A stretch of 23,739 bases of DNA from a virus: the IMG/VR virus record IMGVR_UViG_3300006802_000579, positions 1-23,739 of that record; one strand, given 5' to 3'. Positions 17,405 through 23,146 of this stretch are shown here, one piece after another; position 1 is the first letter of the stretch, and every line of letters starts with the position of its first letter. The position numbers and the translations under genes were made by a program. The notes under the pieces were generated by a model. It saw only the letters and a list, made by a program, of their open reading frames with translations. It was not told the origin of the DNA and did no database searches.

Positions 17405-19145
17405 CTTGTCCACCTCCTTGTGCGGCTGCTTGAGCGAGAACTTGAGCTAATCCTGGAGGTGGTCCTTGTGGTCCCATTTGTTGTGGGCCTGCAGCAAGAG
17501 CCTCTTCTTCAGGTGTCATATCCTCTCCTTCAGGAGTATAGAACTTTTCTAATATTTTATTTATGTTTTGAGGATTTTTCTTAATCTCAATAGCAGCCAT
17601 AGTTGCTTTAGGATTTCCTTGTGCAGCTTGGGCCATAAGACTTTCAAATAAAACATTCTCTGCTCTTTCAGCAGATATTCTTTGATTGATAAGAGATATG
17701 TTATCTAATCCATCCATATTCTCTTGTAGTGTTTGTGTATCAATAATACCTTGTTGTTTTAATTGCAATCCAGTAATAATCTTTTGTGGTTCATCGAACC
17801 CGGCCATAACTCCATACACTCTTCGTGTTTTATACTGTTCTGCAATATCAGTACCAGGAACATAAGTTTCTTTGAATGCTGTACCTTTACGATAACCTGC
17901 AATAGGTTTTCTCATATTAGAATACATGACTTCATCCCATTCAAGTCTCTTACTATCTATTTGTTCTAATGCATCTTTAAGAATTGTTTGATATTCTCTA
18001 ACATGCAATGATGCAGATTGACCAAGTTCTTCTAGTCCTCGGCCAGTATCAAATGCATTAGGGCTTTGTCCATCATCTGAAACTGGATAAGCTGAACCTA
18101 AACGAAGATGTCTTTCTAGTCTATCTATCTGTTGGAACAGTTGATAGGGCAGATTGTTTACTGGTTTTATTACTTGACTGCCAGGAGTTAAGTAGTTTAC
18201 AGATAATCTTCCTTTCTTATACTGTCCACTTTCTATCTCACCAATGATGTTAGTTTCTGTAAAAACAGCATCTTCCATTGCAATGACAGATAGAACATTT
18301 ATCTTCGCCATATTTGCCATCAATCCAATCACATGATGGAACTGACCTTGCATTTGGTCAAAAGCAAATCTCTTTGCTACGACAAATCTTGGTCCTGATT
18401 TTAAAGGGTTAGGTATGAAATCTATAATAATTCTATTTTCCGGTAAGAAGATGTAAGTACCTTCTTCATCATAATATTCAGCTACAACTTTACCTGTACC
18501 ACTTTGATTGGCCCAAGTTTTATCATAACTAGACATATAAGCCATAGTGTTATATTCACTACTAACTTCATCCATAATTATATTTTTATATTTTGGATAT
18601 ATCTTAGCTAGTGTTGTATGTGGAACTCTTTGTACGACAGCTAATTCTCTAGGTTGTTGGCCTTCACCAAAGTAACCTGGATAACATAGATATGGGTCTT
18701 TTACTTCTGCATAAGGATAAGGAACTCCATTAGCATCTTTCTTTTCTTTTAGTACCCAAACAGCAAAACCATAACCTGGTAACCATCTACCAACTTGTGG
18801 TAATTGTAAATCTACTTTTTGTAATTCATCATAAGCATGAACTATTCTCTCTAATTTTTCTGCACGCTTGTTAGCTCTTTCGCTATCTTTATCATTGAAG
18901 ATGTCAACTTTTAAATCCGGTGCTCTACCTAGTTTTTGTGCAAATCTTTCCATAGCGGAGTGAAGTAAGTTAGGTGCAGGTATTTGTTGGTAATCCATAT
19001 CTCTCATTGATTTACCTAACAATGCTTTTATTCCATCGGCACCACCATTCATGATGGCTCGAATTTTATCTTTTTCGGCTACTACATCAGCATGTAAACT
19101 TCTTAATTCGTAAACCCTGCTGTAAACTTCATCTGCTGTTTTCAT
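17394..19145 (-). CDS. Portal protein
   Basis: A 583-aa protein directly after TerL, in the usual size range of SPP1-gp6-like portals. The start is placed at the ATG at 19145, which overlaps the TerL stop as TAATG and has GGAG upstream; a TTG 9 nt earlier is also in frame. The N-terminus is helical (VYELRSLHADVVAEKDKIRA); then IPAPNLLHSAMERFAQKLGR, a WLPGYGFAVWVLKEK beta segment and YPYAEVKDPYLCYPGYFG, all as in portal clip/wing regions. LEELGQSASLHVREYQTILK marks the long helix of the crown/stem side. The end is Gln/Gly/Pro-rich. It would form the 12-mer at the capsid vertex and serve as docking point for TerL. Assignment rests on sequence look plus synteny. Confidence 0.85.
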   Translation of the reverse strand: MKTADEVYSRVYELRSLHADVVAEKDKIRAIMNGGADGIKALLGKSMRDMDYQQIPAPNLLHSAMERFAQKLGRAPDLKVDIFNDKDSERANKRAEKLERIVHAYDELQKVDLQLPQVGRWLPGYGFAVWVLKEKKDANGVPYPYAEVKDPYLCYPGYFGEGQQPRELAVVQRVPHTTLAKIYPKYKNIIMDEVSSEYNTMAYMSSYDKTWANQSGTGKVVAEYYDEEGTYIFLPENRIIIDFIPNPLKSGPRFVVAKRFAFDQMQGQFHHVIGLMANMAKINVLSVIAMEDAVFTETNIIGEIESGQYKKGRLSVNYLTPGSQVIKPVNNLPYQLFQQIDRLERHLRLGSAYPVSDDGQSPNAFDTGRGLEELGQSASLHVREYQTILKDALEQIDSKRLEWDEVMYSNMRKPIAGYRKGTAFKETYVPGTDIAEQYKTRRVYGVMAGFDEPQKIITGLQLKQQGIIDTQTLQENMDGLDNISLINQRISAERAENVLFESLMAQAAQGNPKATMAAIEIKKNPQNINKILEKFYTPEGEDMTPEEEALAAGPQQMGPQGPPPGLAQVLAQAAAQGGGQGAG

Positions 19146-21061
19146 TATCTCCAACTGTCAATATCTATACTACTACCTTCATATCCACCAAAACTTGGTT
19201 CATATTCAAGTCCCATTGTAGCAAGTCTTTCCTTTTGTAACCTACGAATTGTTTTCATAGGAAACCAACTTGCCATAACTAAGTCAGATTTCTGACCTAC
19301 AGTTCTACTCTTATTCTGAGCTGAGCTAAAGTACACAAGCTGACTTTTATATAAGTTTACCTTCTCTTGGGCTTCAAATCCAAGATATGGCAAAGAAATT
19401 AATTTGTCAGCAAACAATGGTCTCATCGCAGTAACACCAAATATTGGGTCGTGCTTATTAGAATAAGTTTGCGTTCCTTCTAGAAATATACCATGTTTTC
19501 CTGCAAATTCACGAATTGATTGGTCTTGTCTTATTGCTCTTTGAAATCCATTTTCTTCAATAACCCAGTGTGCAAGATTGTATTTCACAAACCAATTTTT
19601 CATAATTGCTAATGCTTGTGGAATACCACCTCCAAGTGAGTTTTCCATATCAATCATGTATAACTTATTTGATGTTTGGTCATATCCCCATAAGAATGCA
19701 GCCTGGTATCCAGTTGATGCCGGGTCAAGTCCTGCTATTAATCTAACTCCTGCAGGAATTTGTCCTATTTCTCTACTTTGGTCTCTACAACTTTCTATCT
19801 CTACGCTATCAAATAAAGCCATACCATCAGGCATTGCTACATTAAGATAAACCATTTCATAAATTGCTCTACCACCAGTAGTTTCAGCACCTGACTTTCG
19901 GTCCATTAACCATTTGTAAGTTCTTTTTCCTGGCCATAACATACAATCAACATGTAACTCACTATCCCAATCAGTTAAATTACATCCAGTATCGTGTGCT
20001 TCTTCAACGATAGTATGCCAACTTTCGTTATCTAGTAAGTGTGAATATAAATCATCGTAGTGTTGGCGAGAACCAATTACTACCATGGCGGTATGTTCCT
20101 CTTTACGACTAGACAATGTAGTGGTCCACCAGGTTCTTGTGTTGTCTCTAGAAGCAGGTTGCATAGTTGAACTGTGGTCTTCCAAGTCATCTGCGATAAT
20201 AATGTCACAGTCTCGGGATAATATTTTTCCACCCCTACCAATACCAACCATGGTAGGAGACTTAATACCGGTAACAGTACGAGTGCCGACAGTAAACCCA
20301 TTCTGCGACCACGCTTTTCCTGCTCGGCTAGTTGGTTTGAAACTTTTTCCAGGTGGACATAATTCTTCGATGAGTTTTTCATTGTTCTCTAATTGGTCTA
20401 TTACTGAGCTAACTGCGTTCTTTGCTATCTCCTCATTACCACCTACCCATGATATTCTAACATTAGGGTTCTTGATAATAAGCCATACTGCGAAATGAAT
20501 TAACAAGTCTGTCTTGCCATGTCGAGGTGGAGATAGTATCATCTGCTGATTTCCATGTTCAATAGCTTCTAAAATAGATTTAATCCATCTGATATGAAAT
20601 TCAGGTGTCTCATAAGGTTTACCTTGTTCAGTTTCAAAATACCTATCTCTAAATATTTTAAAGTCAGCTAATGATTTTTCTGCTTTAGCAGGTAAAGTCC
20701 AGTTCTCTGCTTTTTCTTTGGTTTCCATATCTTCTAACCAAGCAGCATAAGCATAAGACAATGCAGCTTTTGTACAACCTAGTAATTCTGCAGCATCTTG
20801 TTTTTTCATATCGCCTTTAAGAATTAAAGGTCCTAAATCTTTTTCTATAAGTTTTTTATAGATTTCGCCTCTTCTTTTTTGCACATTAGGTTCAGCAACT
20901 GGTTTACCATCATGGTCCGGTTCATAAACTGCACCTTGTTGTTGGGCATAATATTTTTTATTGTGATAGGCTTTTGAACATTTTGCAGAACAAAACTTTC
21001 TTGCAGGAGGTTTTAAAACATTGTGACAGGATTGGGCAAAACATAATTTAACTTTAGCCAT
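19145..21061 (-). CDS. terL: Terminase large subunit with N-terminal zinc finger and HTH
   Basis: A 638-aa packaging ATPase/nuclease. Residues 7-33 hold C-x4-C...FCSAKC...H, a zinc-finger pattern. Residues 66-115 look like a helix-turn-helix (KKQDAAELLGCTKAALSYAY). The motor follows: Walker A SPPRHGKTDLL (177-187), Walker B DIIIADD with E294 nearby (286-294), and VVIGSRQHYDD (327-337). The nuclease region has IAGLDPASTGYQ (about 442-453) with the first catalytic Asp, then HWVIEENGFQ with an acidic pair near 500. The PPRHGKT form is usual in Terminase_6-type TerLs. The ATG overlaps the end of a 35-aa zinc-ribbon gene by 8 nt. No separate small terminase was found; the N-terminal extension might supply DNA recognition (inference). 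Confidence 0.95.
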   Translation of the reverse strand: MAKVKLCFAQSCHNVLKPPARKFCSAKCSKAYHNKKYYAQQQGAVYEPDHDGKPVAEPNVQKRRGEIYKKLIEKDLGPLILKGDMKKQDAAELLGCTKAALSYAYAAWLEDMETKEKAENWTLPAKAEKSLADFKIFRDRYFETEQGKPYETPEFHIRWIKSILEAIEHGNQQMILSPPRHGKTDLLIHFAVWLIIKNPNVRISWVGGNEEIAKNAVSSVIDQLENNEKLIEELCPPGKSFKPTSRAGKAWSQNGFTVGTRTVTGIKSPTMVGIGRGGKILSRDCDIIIADDLEDHSSTMQPASRDNTRTWWTTTLSSRKEEHTAMVVIGSRQHYDDLYSHLLDNESWHTIVEEAHDTGCNLTDWDSELHVDCMLWPGKRTYKWLMDRKSGAETTGGRAIYEMVYLNVAMPDGMALFDSVEIESCRDQSREIGQIPAGVRLIAGLDPASTGYQAAFLWGYDQTSNKLYMIDMENSLGGGIPQALAIMKNWFVKYNLAHWVIEENGFQRAIRQDQSIREFAGKHGIFLEGTQTYSNKHDPIFGVTAMRPLFADKLISLPYLGFEAQEKVNLYKSQLVYFSSAQNKSRTVGQKSDLVMASWFPMKTIRRLQKERLATMGLEYEPSFGGYEGSSIDIDSWR

Positions 21062-21161
21062 TTTTTTTATATCCTTTACACTCTTTGTTTAAACAAGTTA
21101 ATTTAAAGTAGGTTCTATCGAAGTGTAGCGGTAAACCACATTTTCTACATCCTATATCCAT
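21054..21161 (-). CDS. 35-aa zinc-ribbon protein upstream of terminase
   Basis: A short ORF beginning MDIGCRKCGLPLHFDRTYFK and ending TCLNKECKGYKKNG. CxxC and Cx4C pairs separated by ~19 residues form a minimal four-cysteine zinc ribbon. Its last 8 nt overlap the start of TerL in another frame, and it fills the otherwise empty space upstream. AGG (TATGGATATAGG) elements near the start are weak as an SD. A TGTTTAAACA palindrome lies within it (21086-21095). Two cysteine pairs are unlikely by chance in so short an AT-rich ORF. It may help nucleic-acid binding in packaging or transcription; the function is not known. Confidence 0.65.
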   Translation of the reverse strand: MDIGCRKCGLPLHFDRTYFKLTCLNKECKGYKKNG

Positions 21162-21171
21162 AATAAAATAT

Positions 21172-21333
21172 TTATTGTTTTGAGGCCCAGGTATTATCTA
21201 CCCAGTTTGGATAAGAACGACCTGCTGCTGAGGCTCTTCTTTTAGCCATAGCTTTTTGTTTATCTGTAAGTTTTTTAGATTTACTCTTTGGGTTTGGTTT
21301 ATCCCAAGGAGGTTTTGCATTTCTTCCACCCAT
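21172..21333 (-). CDS. 53-aa basic phage protein, hypothetical
   Basis: An ORF (MGGRNAKPPWDKPNPKSKSK, later KRRASAAGRSYPNWVDNTWA) with an ideal SD, AAGGAG, 6 nt before ATG. It is rich in Lys and Arg in the first two thirds and ends with Trp-containing turns. Small proteins with a 'KRRASAAGR.YPNWVDN' stretch are, as I recall, present in other marine phages, but I cannot check. The net positive charge suggests DNA or RNA binding. It starts 9 nt after the upstream 85-aa gene. Confidence 0.65.
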   Translation of the reverse strand: MGGRNAKPPWDKPNPKSKSKKLTDKQKAMAKRRASAAGRSYPNWVDNTWASKQ

Positions 21334-21342
21334 ACTAACTCC

Positions 21343-21600
21343 TTACCACATTTTGCAAGACCAGTACCTAGGTGTAGTCTTGTCTTTTGCTGTATCGCAT
21401 TTATGTCTAGCTCTAAATGATTTTCTAGCTTCAGGGTTATCTTTTCTGATTTCCATATTTGGGTCTCCAAACATAACCTTTTTAACTTTATCTCCATCTT
21501 TAACATAGACTTTAAATTTTTTTCTACCATATCCTGGTTCGCCCTTACCTATTCTTGATGGGCTATTCAATGTTACTGACTTTCCTTGATATGTAGCCAT
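21343..21600 (-). CDS. 85-aa basic phage protein of a marine-phage type
   Basis: A basic protein starting MATYQGKSVTLNSPSRIGKG and ending with a conserved-looking block: KKFKVYVKDGDKVKKVMFGD, NMEIRKDNPEARKSFRARHK, CDTAKDKTTPRYWSCKMW. The C-terminal pattern with C-D-T-A-K-D and Y-W-S-C-K is one I associate with small hypothetical proteins of marine myoviruses and other environmental phages; role unknown. Two Cys and a His might bind metal. The start follows a 23-aa gene by 2 nt and has no SD, so it may depend on translational coupling. Confidence 0.7.
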   Translation of the reverse strand: MATYQGKSVTLNSPSRIGKGEPGYGRKKFKVYVKDGDKVKKVMFGDPNMEIRKDNPEARKSFRARHKCDTAKDKTTPRYWSCKMW

Positions 21601-21602
21601 AA

Positions 21603-21674
21603 TTATTTTTTAGTATATTTCTTTTTCTTAGTAGGTTTTTTCATTCCCTTTGGGTATCCAATATCTTTTGGCAT
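21603..21674 (-). CDS. 23-aa lysine-rich mini-protein
   Basis: The ORF encodes MPKDIGYPKGMKKPTKKKKY-TKK. The ATG overlaps the stop of the 42-aa gene as TAATG with AAGGA upstream, and the stop is 2 nt before the ATG of the 85-aa gene. The fit on both sides supports a real gene despite its size. Ten of 23 residues are lysine. It may bind nucleic acid or act mainly to couple translation. Confidence 0.55.
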   Translation of the reverse strand: MPKDIGYPKGMKKPTKKKKYTKK

Positions 21675-21802
21675 TATACTTTTTTCCTTCCTGCCTTACG
21701 CAAAGCTATTGCTACAGCTTGTTGCTGCGAATAACCTTCTGACATAAGTTTCCTTATGTTTCTACCAACTGTCTTATCTGAGCTTCCTGTATATAAAGGC
21801 AT
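21674..21802 (-). CDS. 42-aa small helical protein, first gene of the late run
   Basis: The protein MPLYTGSSDKTVGRNIRKLM-SEGYSQQQAVAIALRKAGRKKV has an internal 'NI..LM.EGY.q.QAvAIA...AG' pattern that I recall from tiny proteins of many phages. I chose the ATG at 21802. A longer in-frame start at 21925 would force translation through a strong TTCG hairpin and gives unlikely protein. No SD is obvious. Likely a small DNA-binding or virion protein; unknown. Confidence 0.65.
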   Translation of the reverse strand: MPLYTGSSDKTVGRNIRKLMSEGYSQQQAVAIALRKAGRKKV

Positions 21803-21820
21803 GTTTTTATAATAACACAA

Positions 21821-21840
21821 AACTCCACCGAAGTGGAGTT
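21821..21840 (-). terminator. TTCG tetraloop hairpin with T-rich tail in the late leader
   Basis: On the minus strand: AACTCCAC-TTCG-GTGGAGTT, a perfect 8-bp stem with a UUCG tetraloop, then TTGTGTTATT. Outer bases ACACAA and TTGTGT can lengthen the stem. It looks like an intrinsic terminator but lies about 20 nt upstream of the first late gene. It may be an attenuator that late transcription must pass, or a 5' stabilising hairpin. Confidence 0.6.
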
Positions 21841-21936
21841 GTGTCGTACAGTTGTCCAAACTGTTATGAAAGAAATACGAAATATCAATCAGCAAGTCAT
21901 CAGTTATCCAACATACAACTGTCATTTTTTTTTCTG

Positions 21937-22004
21937 ATGAAAAGCATACTTTCTTTTCATATTCTTACTTGTATCCTCATACAAGTCCCTGAAACTTTTT
22001 CAGG
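21937..22004 (-). promoter_or_regulatory. Three tandem perfect hairpins in the late-gene leader
   Basis: Within 68 nt there are three perfect stems: 21937-21960 (ATGAAAAG/CTTTTCAT, 8 bp), 21967-21986 (ACTTGTAT-CCTC-ATACAAGT, 8 bp) and 21988-22004 (CCTGAAA-CTT-TTTCAGG, 7 bp). None has a clear T-tract on either strand, so they do not look like terminators. Being just upstream of the late run, they may form a structured 5' leader or protein-binding site. Confidence 0.5.
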
Positions 22005-22006
22005 TA

Positions 22007-22035
22007 TATATATATTATTATTGATTAGATTTTAA
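22007..22035 (-). promoter_or_regulatory. Weak candidate promoter for the terminase run
   Basis: The minus strand has TTAAAA, 17 nt, TATATA, followed by the hairpin leader. The match is weak in such AT-rich DNA. A perfect A7T8 tract (22043-22057), which should bend DNA, stands just upstream. A phage-controlled late promoter elsewhere is equally possible. Confidence 0.3.
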
Positions 22036-22090
22036 GTGATGTAAAAAAATTTTTTTTAGTTGCATATAACTACAGTTGTATATACTGAAA

Positions 22091-22115
22091 TTAAATGTAC
22101 TCTACATACATTTAA
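22091..22115. repeat. Perfect 9-bp inverted repeat
   Basis: TTAAATGTA, 7 nt, TACATTTAA. It lies between the end of the metallopeptidase cassette and the start of the late leader. It has no T-tract, so a protein operator is more likely than a terminator. Nearby ACAGTTGTAT (22072-22081) is repeated inverted at 21913-21922. Confidence 0.45.
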
Positions 22116-22127
22116 CCCTATAAGTAA

Positions 22128-22155
22128 TAAGGCCCCTATCCTTGAGGGGGCTTTA
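22128..22155 (-). terminator. Terminator after the metallopeptidase gene, possibly bidirectional
   Basis: The plus strand reads AAGGCCCC, 9 nt, GGGGGCTT with one G-G mismatch, then TATTATAT; the minus strand gives the same stem followed by a CCTTATT tail. It begins right at the stop of the HEXXH gene and would end that two-gene transcript before the late leader. Confidence 0.65.
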
Positions 22156-22506
22156 TTATATAACTTTAAGTAATTTTTCTTCCATTCGTTCAGCTTCCTT
22201 TTCAAACTCTAAATCTTCTTCAGGTTCATCAGTAACATCAATATTGTTGTGATAGGTTCTATTGTGTTTAACTTTAACTATGCCAGTAACAAATTGGTAA
22301 ATGTGCCATAGTTCATGTAATAAAGTTTTCGTATATAATTCATTATTTATTTCTTTATCAATATAAATTACAAAACTCCTGGGCCTATAGTTATGGTCAT
22401 CAATATAAAGTTCTCCATAATTGCCATCGAGTTTTTTTCTTTTAATAGATATATTGATTTTGTGTTTAGGTAAATAAACTTTTAAAAATTTTTTTGCTAG
22501 TTTCAT
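22156..22506 (-). CDS. Small HEXXH zinc metallopeptidase-like protein
   Basis: A 116-aa protein with HELWHIYQF near residue 63, a canonical HEXXH zinc motif, and a C-terminal acidic helix EFEKEAERMEEKLL, where a third glutamate ligand could lie as in ImmA/IrrE-type gluzincins. The N-terminal half is basic and beta-rich (KINISIKRKKLDGNYGELYI). I place the start at 22506 (MKLAKKFLKVYLP), because its ATG overlaps the stop of the 35-aa gene as ATGA; an upstream ATG at 22539 lies inside that gene. Such short phage metallopeptidase-like proteins are common but poorly studied. It might cleave a host repressor or toxin-like factor, or only bind metal. No membrane segment. A terminator follows. Confidence 0.7.
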   Translation of the reverse strand: MKLAKKFLKVYLPKHKINISIKRKKLDGNYGELYIDDHNYRPRSFVIYIDKEINNELYTKTLLHELWHIYQFVTGIVKVKHNRTYHNNIDVTDEPEEDLEFEKEAERMEEKLLKVI

Positions 22507-22610
22507 TCTTCTTCTGCAAACTCCTGGCATACAGGACAAAGACCATTAACTAATTCATCCTCCCAAAAAGGATGCCAACAGTTATCACAATCAACTACAG
22601 GAATTGTCAT
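22503..22610 (-). CDS. 35-aa CxxC-CxxC zinc-ribbon protein
   Basis: The ORF encodes MTIPVVDCDNCWHPFWEDEL-VNGLCPVCQEFAEEE. Two CxxC pairs, about 15 residues apart, make a minimal zinc ribbon. The coding end overlaps the metallopeptidase ATG (ATGA). No SD precedes it; instead an extended -10 (TGaTATAGT) lies so close that transcription should begin at the ATG itself, giving a leaderless mRNA. It could be a small nucleic-acid-binding or partner protein of the metallopeptidase. Function unknown. Confidence 0.65.
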   Translation of the reverse strand: MTIPVVDCDNCWHPFWEDELVNGLCPVCQEFAEEE

Positions 22611-22616
22611 ATAGAA

Positions 22617-22627
22617 ACTATATCATA
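22617..22627 (-). promoter_or_regulatory. Extended -10 promoter, leaderless start for the zinc-ribbon gene
   Basis: The minus strand reads TATGATATAGTT; the -10 hexamer is TATAGT (22622-22617) with TGA before it. Six nt separate the hexamer from the ATG at 22610, so the expected first base is the A of ATG. There is no clear -35, which is acceptable for an extended -10. Confidence 0.6.
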
Positions 22628-22636
22628 AAGTAAAGA

Positions 22637-22652
22637 CCTCGGTTGCCCGAGG
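22637..22652 (-). terminator. GNRA-tetraloop terminator
   Basis: Minus strand: CCTCGG-GCAA-CCGAGG then TCTTTACTTTAT. A 6-bp GC-rich stem with a stable GCAA tetraloop and a U-rich though interrupted tail. It lies about 90 nt after an extended -10 promoter and just before the next promoter, which fits the end of a short RNA. Confidence 0.6.
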
Positions 22653-22727
22653 CCTAAACTTATACATACACAATAGAAAGGAGGAAACTTTGAACGAAAC
22701 CTTTGAGGTTTGCAAGTTATCCTAACT
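22637..22727 (-). ncRNA. Candidate ~90-nt small RNA with an anti-SD (CCTCC) segment
   Basis: From an expected start near 22727 to the terminator above there is no ORF of note. The RNA would hold AAACC-TCAAA-GGTTT (5-bp hairpin), then CCTCCTTTC in a region without strong pairing, then the terminator hairpin. CCTCCTTTC is the perfect complement of an ideal SD, GAAAGGAGG. C-rich unpaired stretches of this kind are used by regulatory RNAs of Gram-positive bacteria to block SDs. Promoter, hairpins and motif are seen; that the RNA exists and acts on mRNAs is inferred. Confidence 0.5.
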
Positions 22728-22733
22728 GCTATA

Positions 22734-22744
22734 ACTATATCATA
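22734..22744 (-). promoter_or_regulatory. Extended -10 promoter for the small RNA
   Basis: Minus strand TATGATATAGTT, identical over 12 nt to the promoter at 22616-22627. The -10 is TATAGT (22739-22734); start expected near 22727. No good -35 hexamer. Confidence 0.55.
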
Positions 22745-22825
22745 CTTTAAATTTTATGGGGTAAGTTTTTAAGTAAGGAGGCTTTACAAAAAAAAGTACC
22801 CTAAATAATTTTACTATATTTAATT

Positions 22826-22837
22826 TATGGTATAGTT
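22826..22837 (+). promoter_or_regulatory. Extended -10 promoter for the pseudoknot RNA
   Basis: Plus strand TATGGTATAGTT; -10 TATAGT (22831-22836) with TGG before it. It differs by one base from the two minus-strand promoters. A weak TTTTAC stands at -35 spacing (16 nt). Start expected near 22843. Confidence 0.55.
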
Positions 22838-22842
22838 GAATT

Positions 22843-23146
22843 TAAGAAACACGATAGATTGCAGGCATTTAGAACAATCTATCAGATTAGAAAACAAATT
22901 AAGTGGACTTGCCTGACCATGGTAACTAGGGTTAAAGCCTATTATTCTACATTTGTTTAATTGCTGCGATATGGAGTTAATTCGGTTTGGGAGGGCGTAG
23001 CACAGGGTAAGAACCTTTAATTATCTTTATTCAGATATAACTTGCTAGTAAAAGAACAGGCCTAATCTCTTGTAGTTAACAGTATATTTTTAGAGGGTAC
23101 ACTAATTAATAAGTGGGGGTCAACCTTAAACCTCCCCCCATATTTT
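22843..23146 (+). ncRNA. Candidate structured noncoding RNA of about 300 nt
   Basis: No ORF of useful length is present, but there is a promoter at one end and a terminator at the other. Visible structure: a perfect 9-bp hairpin (GATAGATTG 22853-22861 with CAATCTATC 22875-22883). Its loop begins CAGGCA (22862-22867), which is complementary to TGCCTG at 22910-22915, allowing a 6-bp pseudoknot. A TAGG/CCTA stem follows, then GCTGCG (22963-22968) with CGTAGC (22996-23001), 6 bp with one G-U pair. It does not match what I remember of tmRNA, RNase P RNA or 6S RNA. Pairings are seen; a functional RNA is inferred. Confidence 0.55.
23114..23146 (+). terminator. G/C-rich intrinsic terminator
   Basis: TGGGGG, 15 nt, CCCCCA followed by TATTTTATT: a 6-bp very GC-rich stem and a T-rich tract on the plus strand. 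It closes the candidate structured RNA. The run of six C bases stands out in this AT-rich region. Confidence 0.7.

Noticed and set aside
21198-21530. Minus-strand 110-aa frame across two small genes
   Set aside because: It lies out of frame over the 85-aa and 53-aa genes, which have better starts and more phage-like protein sequence.
21803-21925. Longer start for the 42-aa gene (frame open from 21925)
   Set aside because: The added 41 residues would be coded by the TTCG hairpin and leader, look unlike the rest, and have no SD.
22690-22725. Plus-strand 11-codon ORF (TTG start, NETFEVCKLS) with an ideal AAAGGAGG SD at 22677-22684
   Set aside because: No plus-strand promoter with a proper -35/-10 was found for it, the ORF is very short, and the same bases are explained by the minus-strand CCTCC small RNA. 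It stays possible as a leader peptide.
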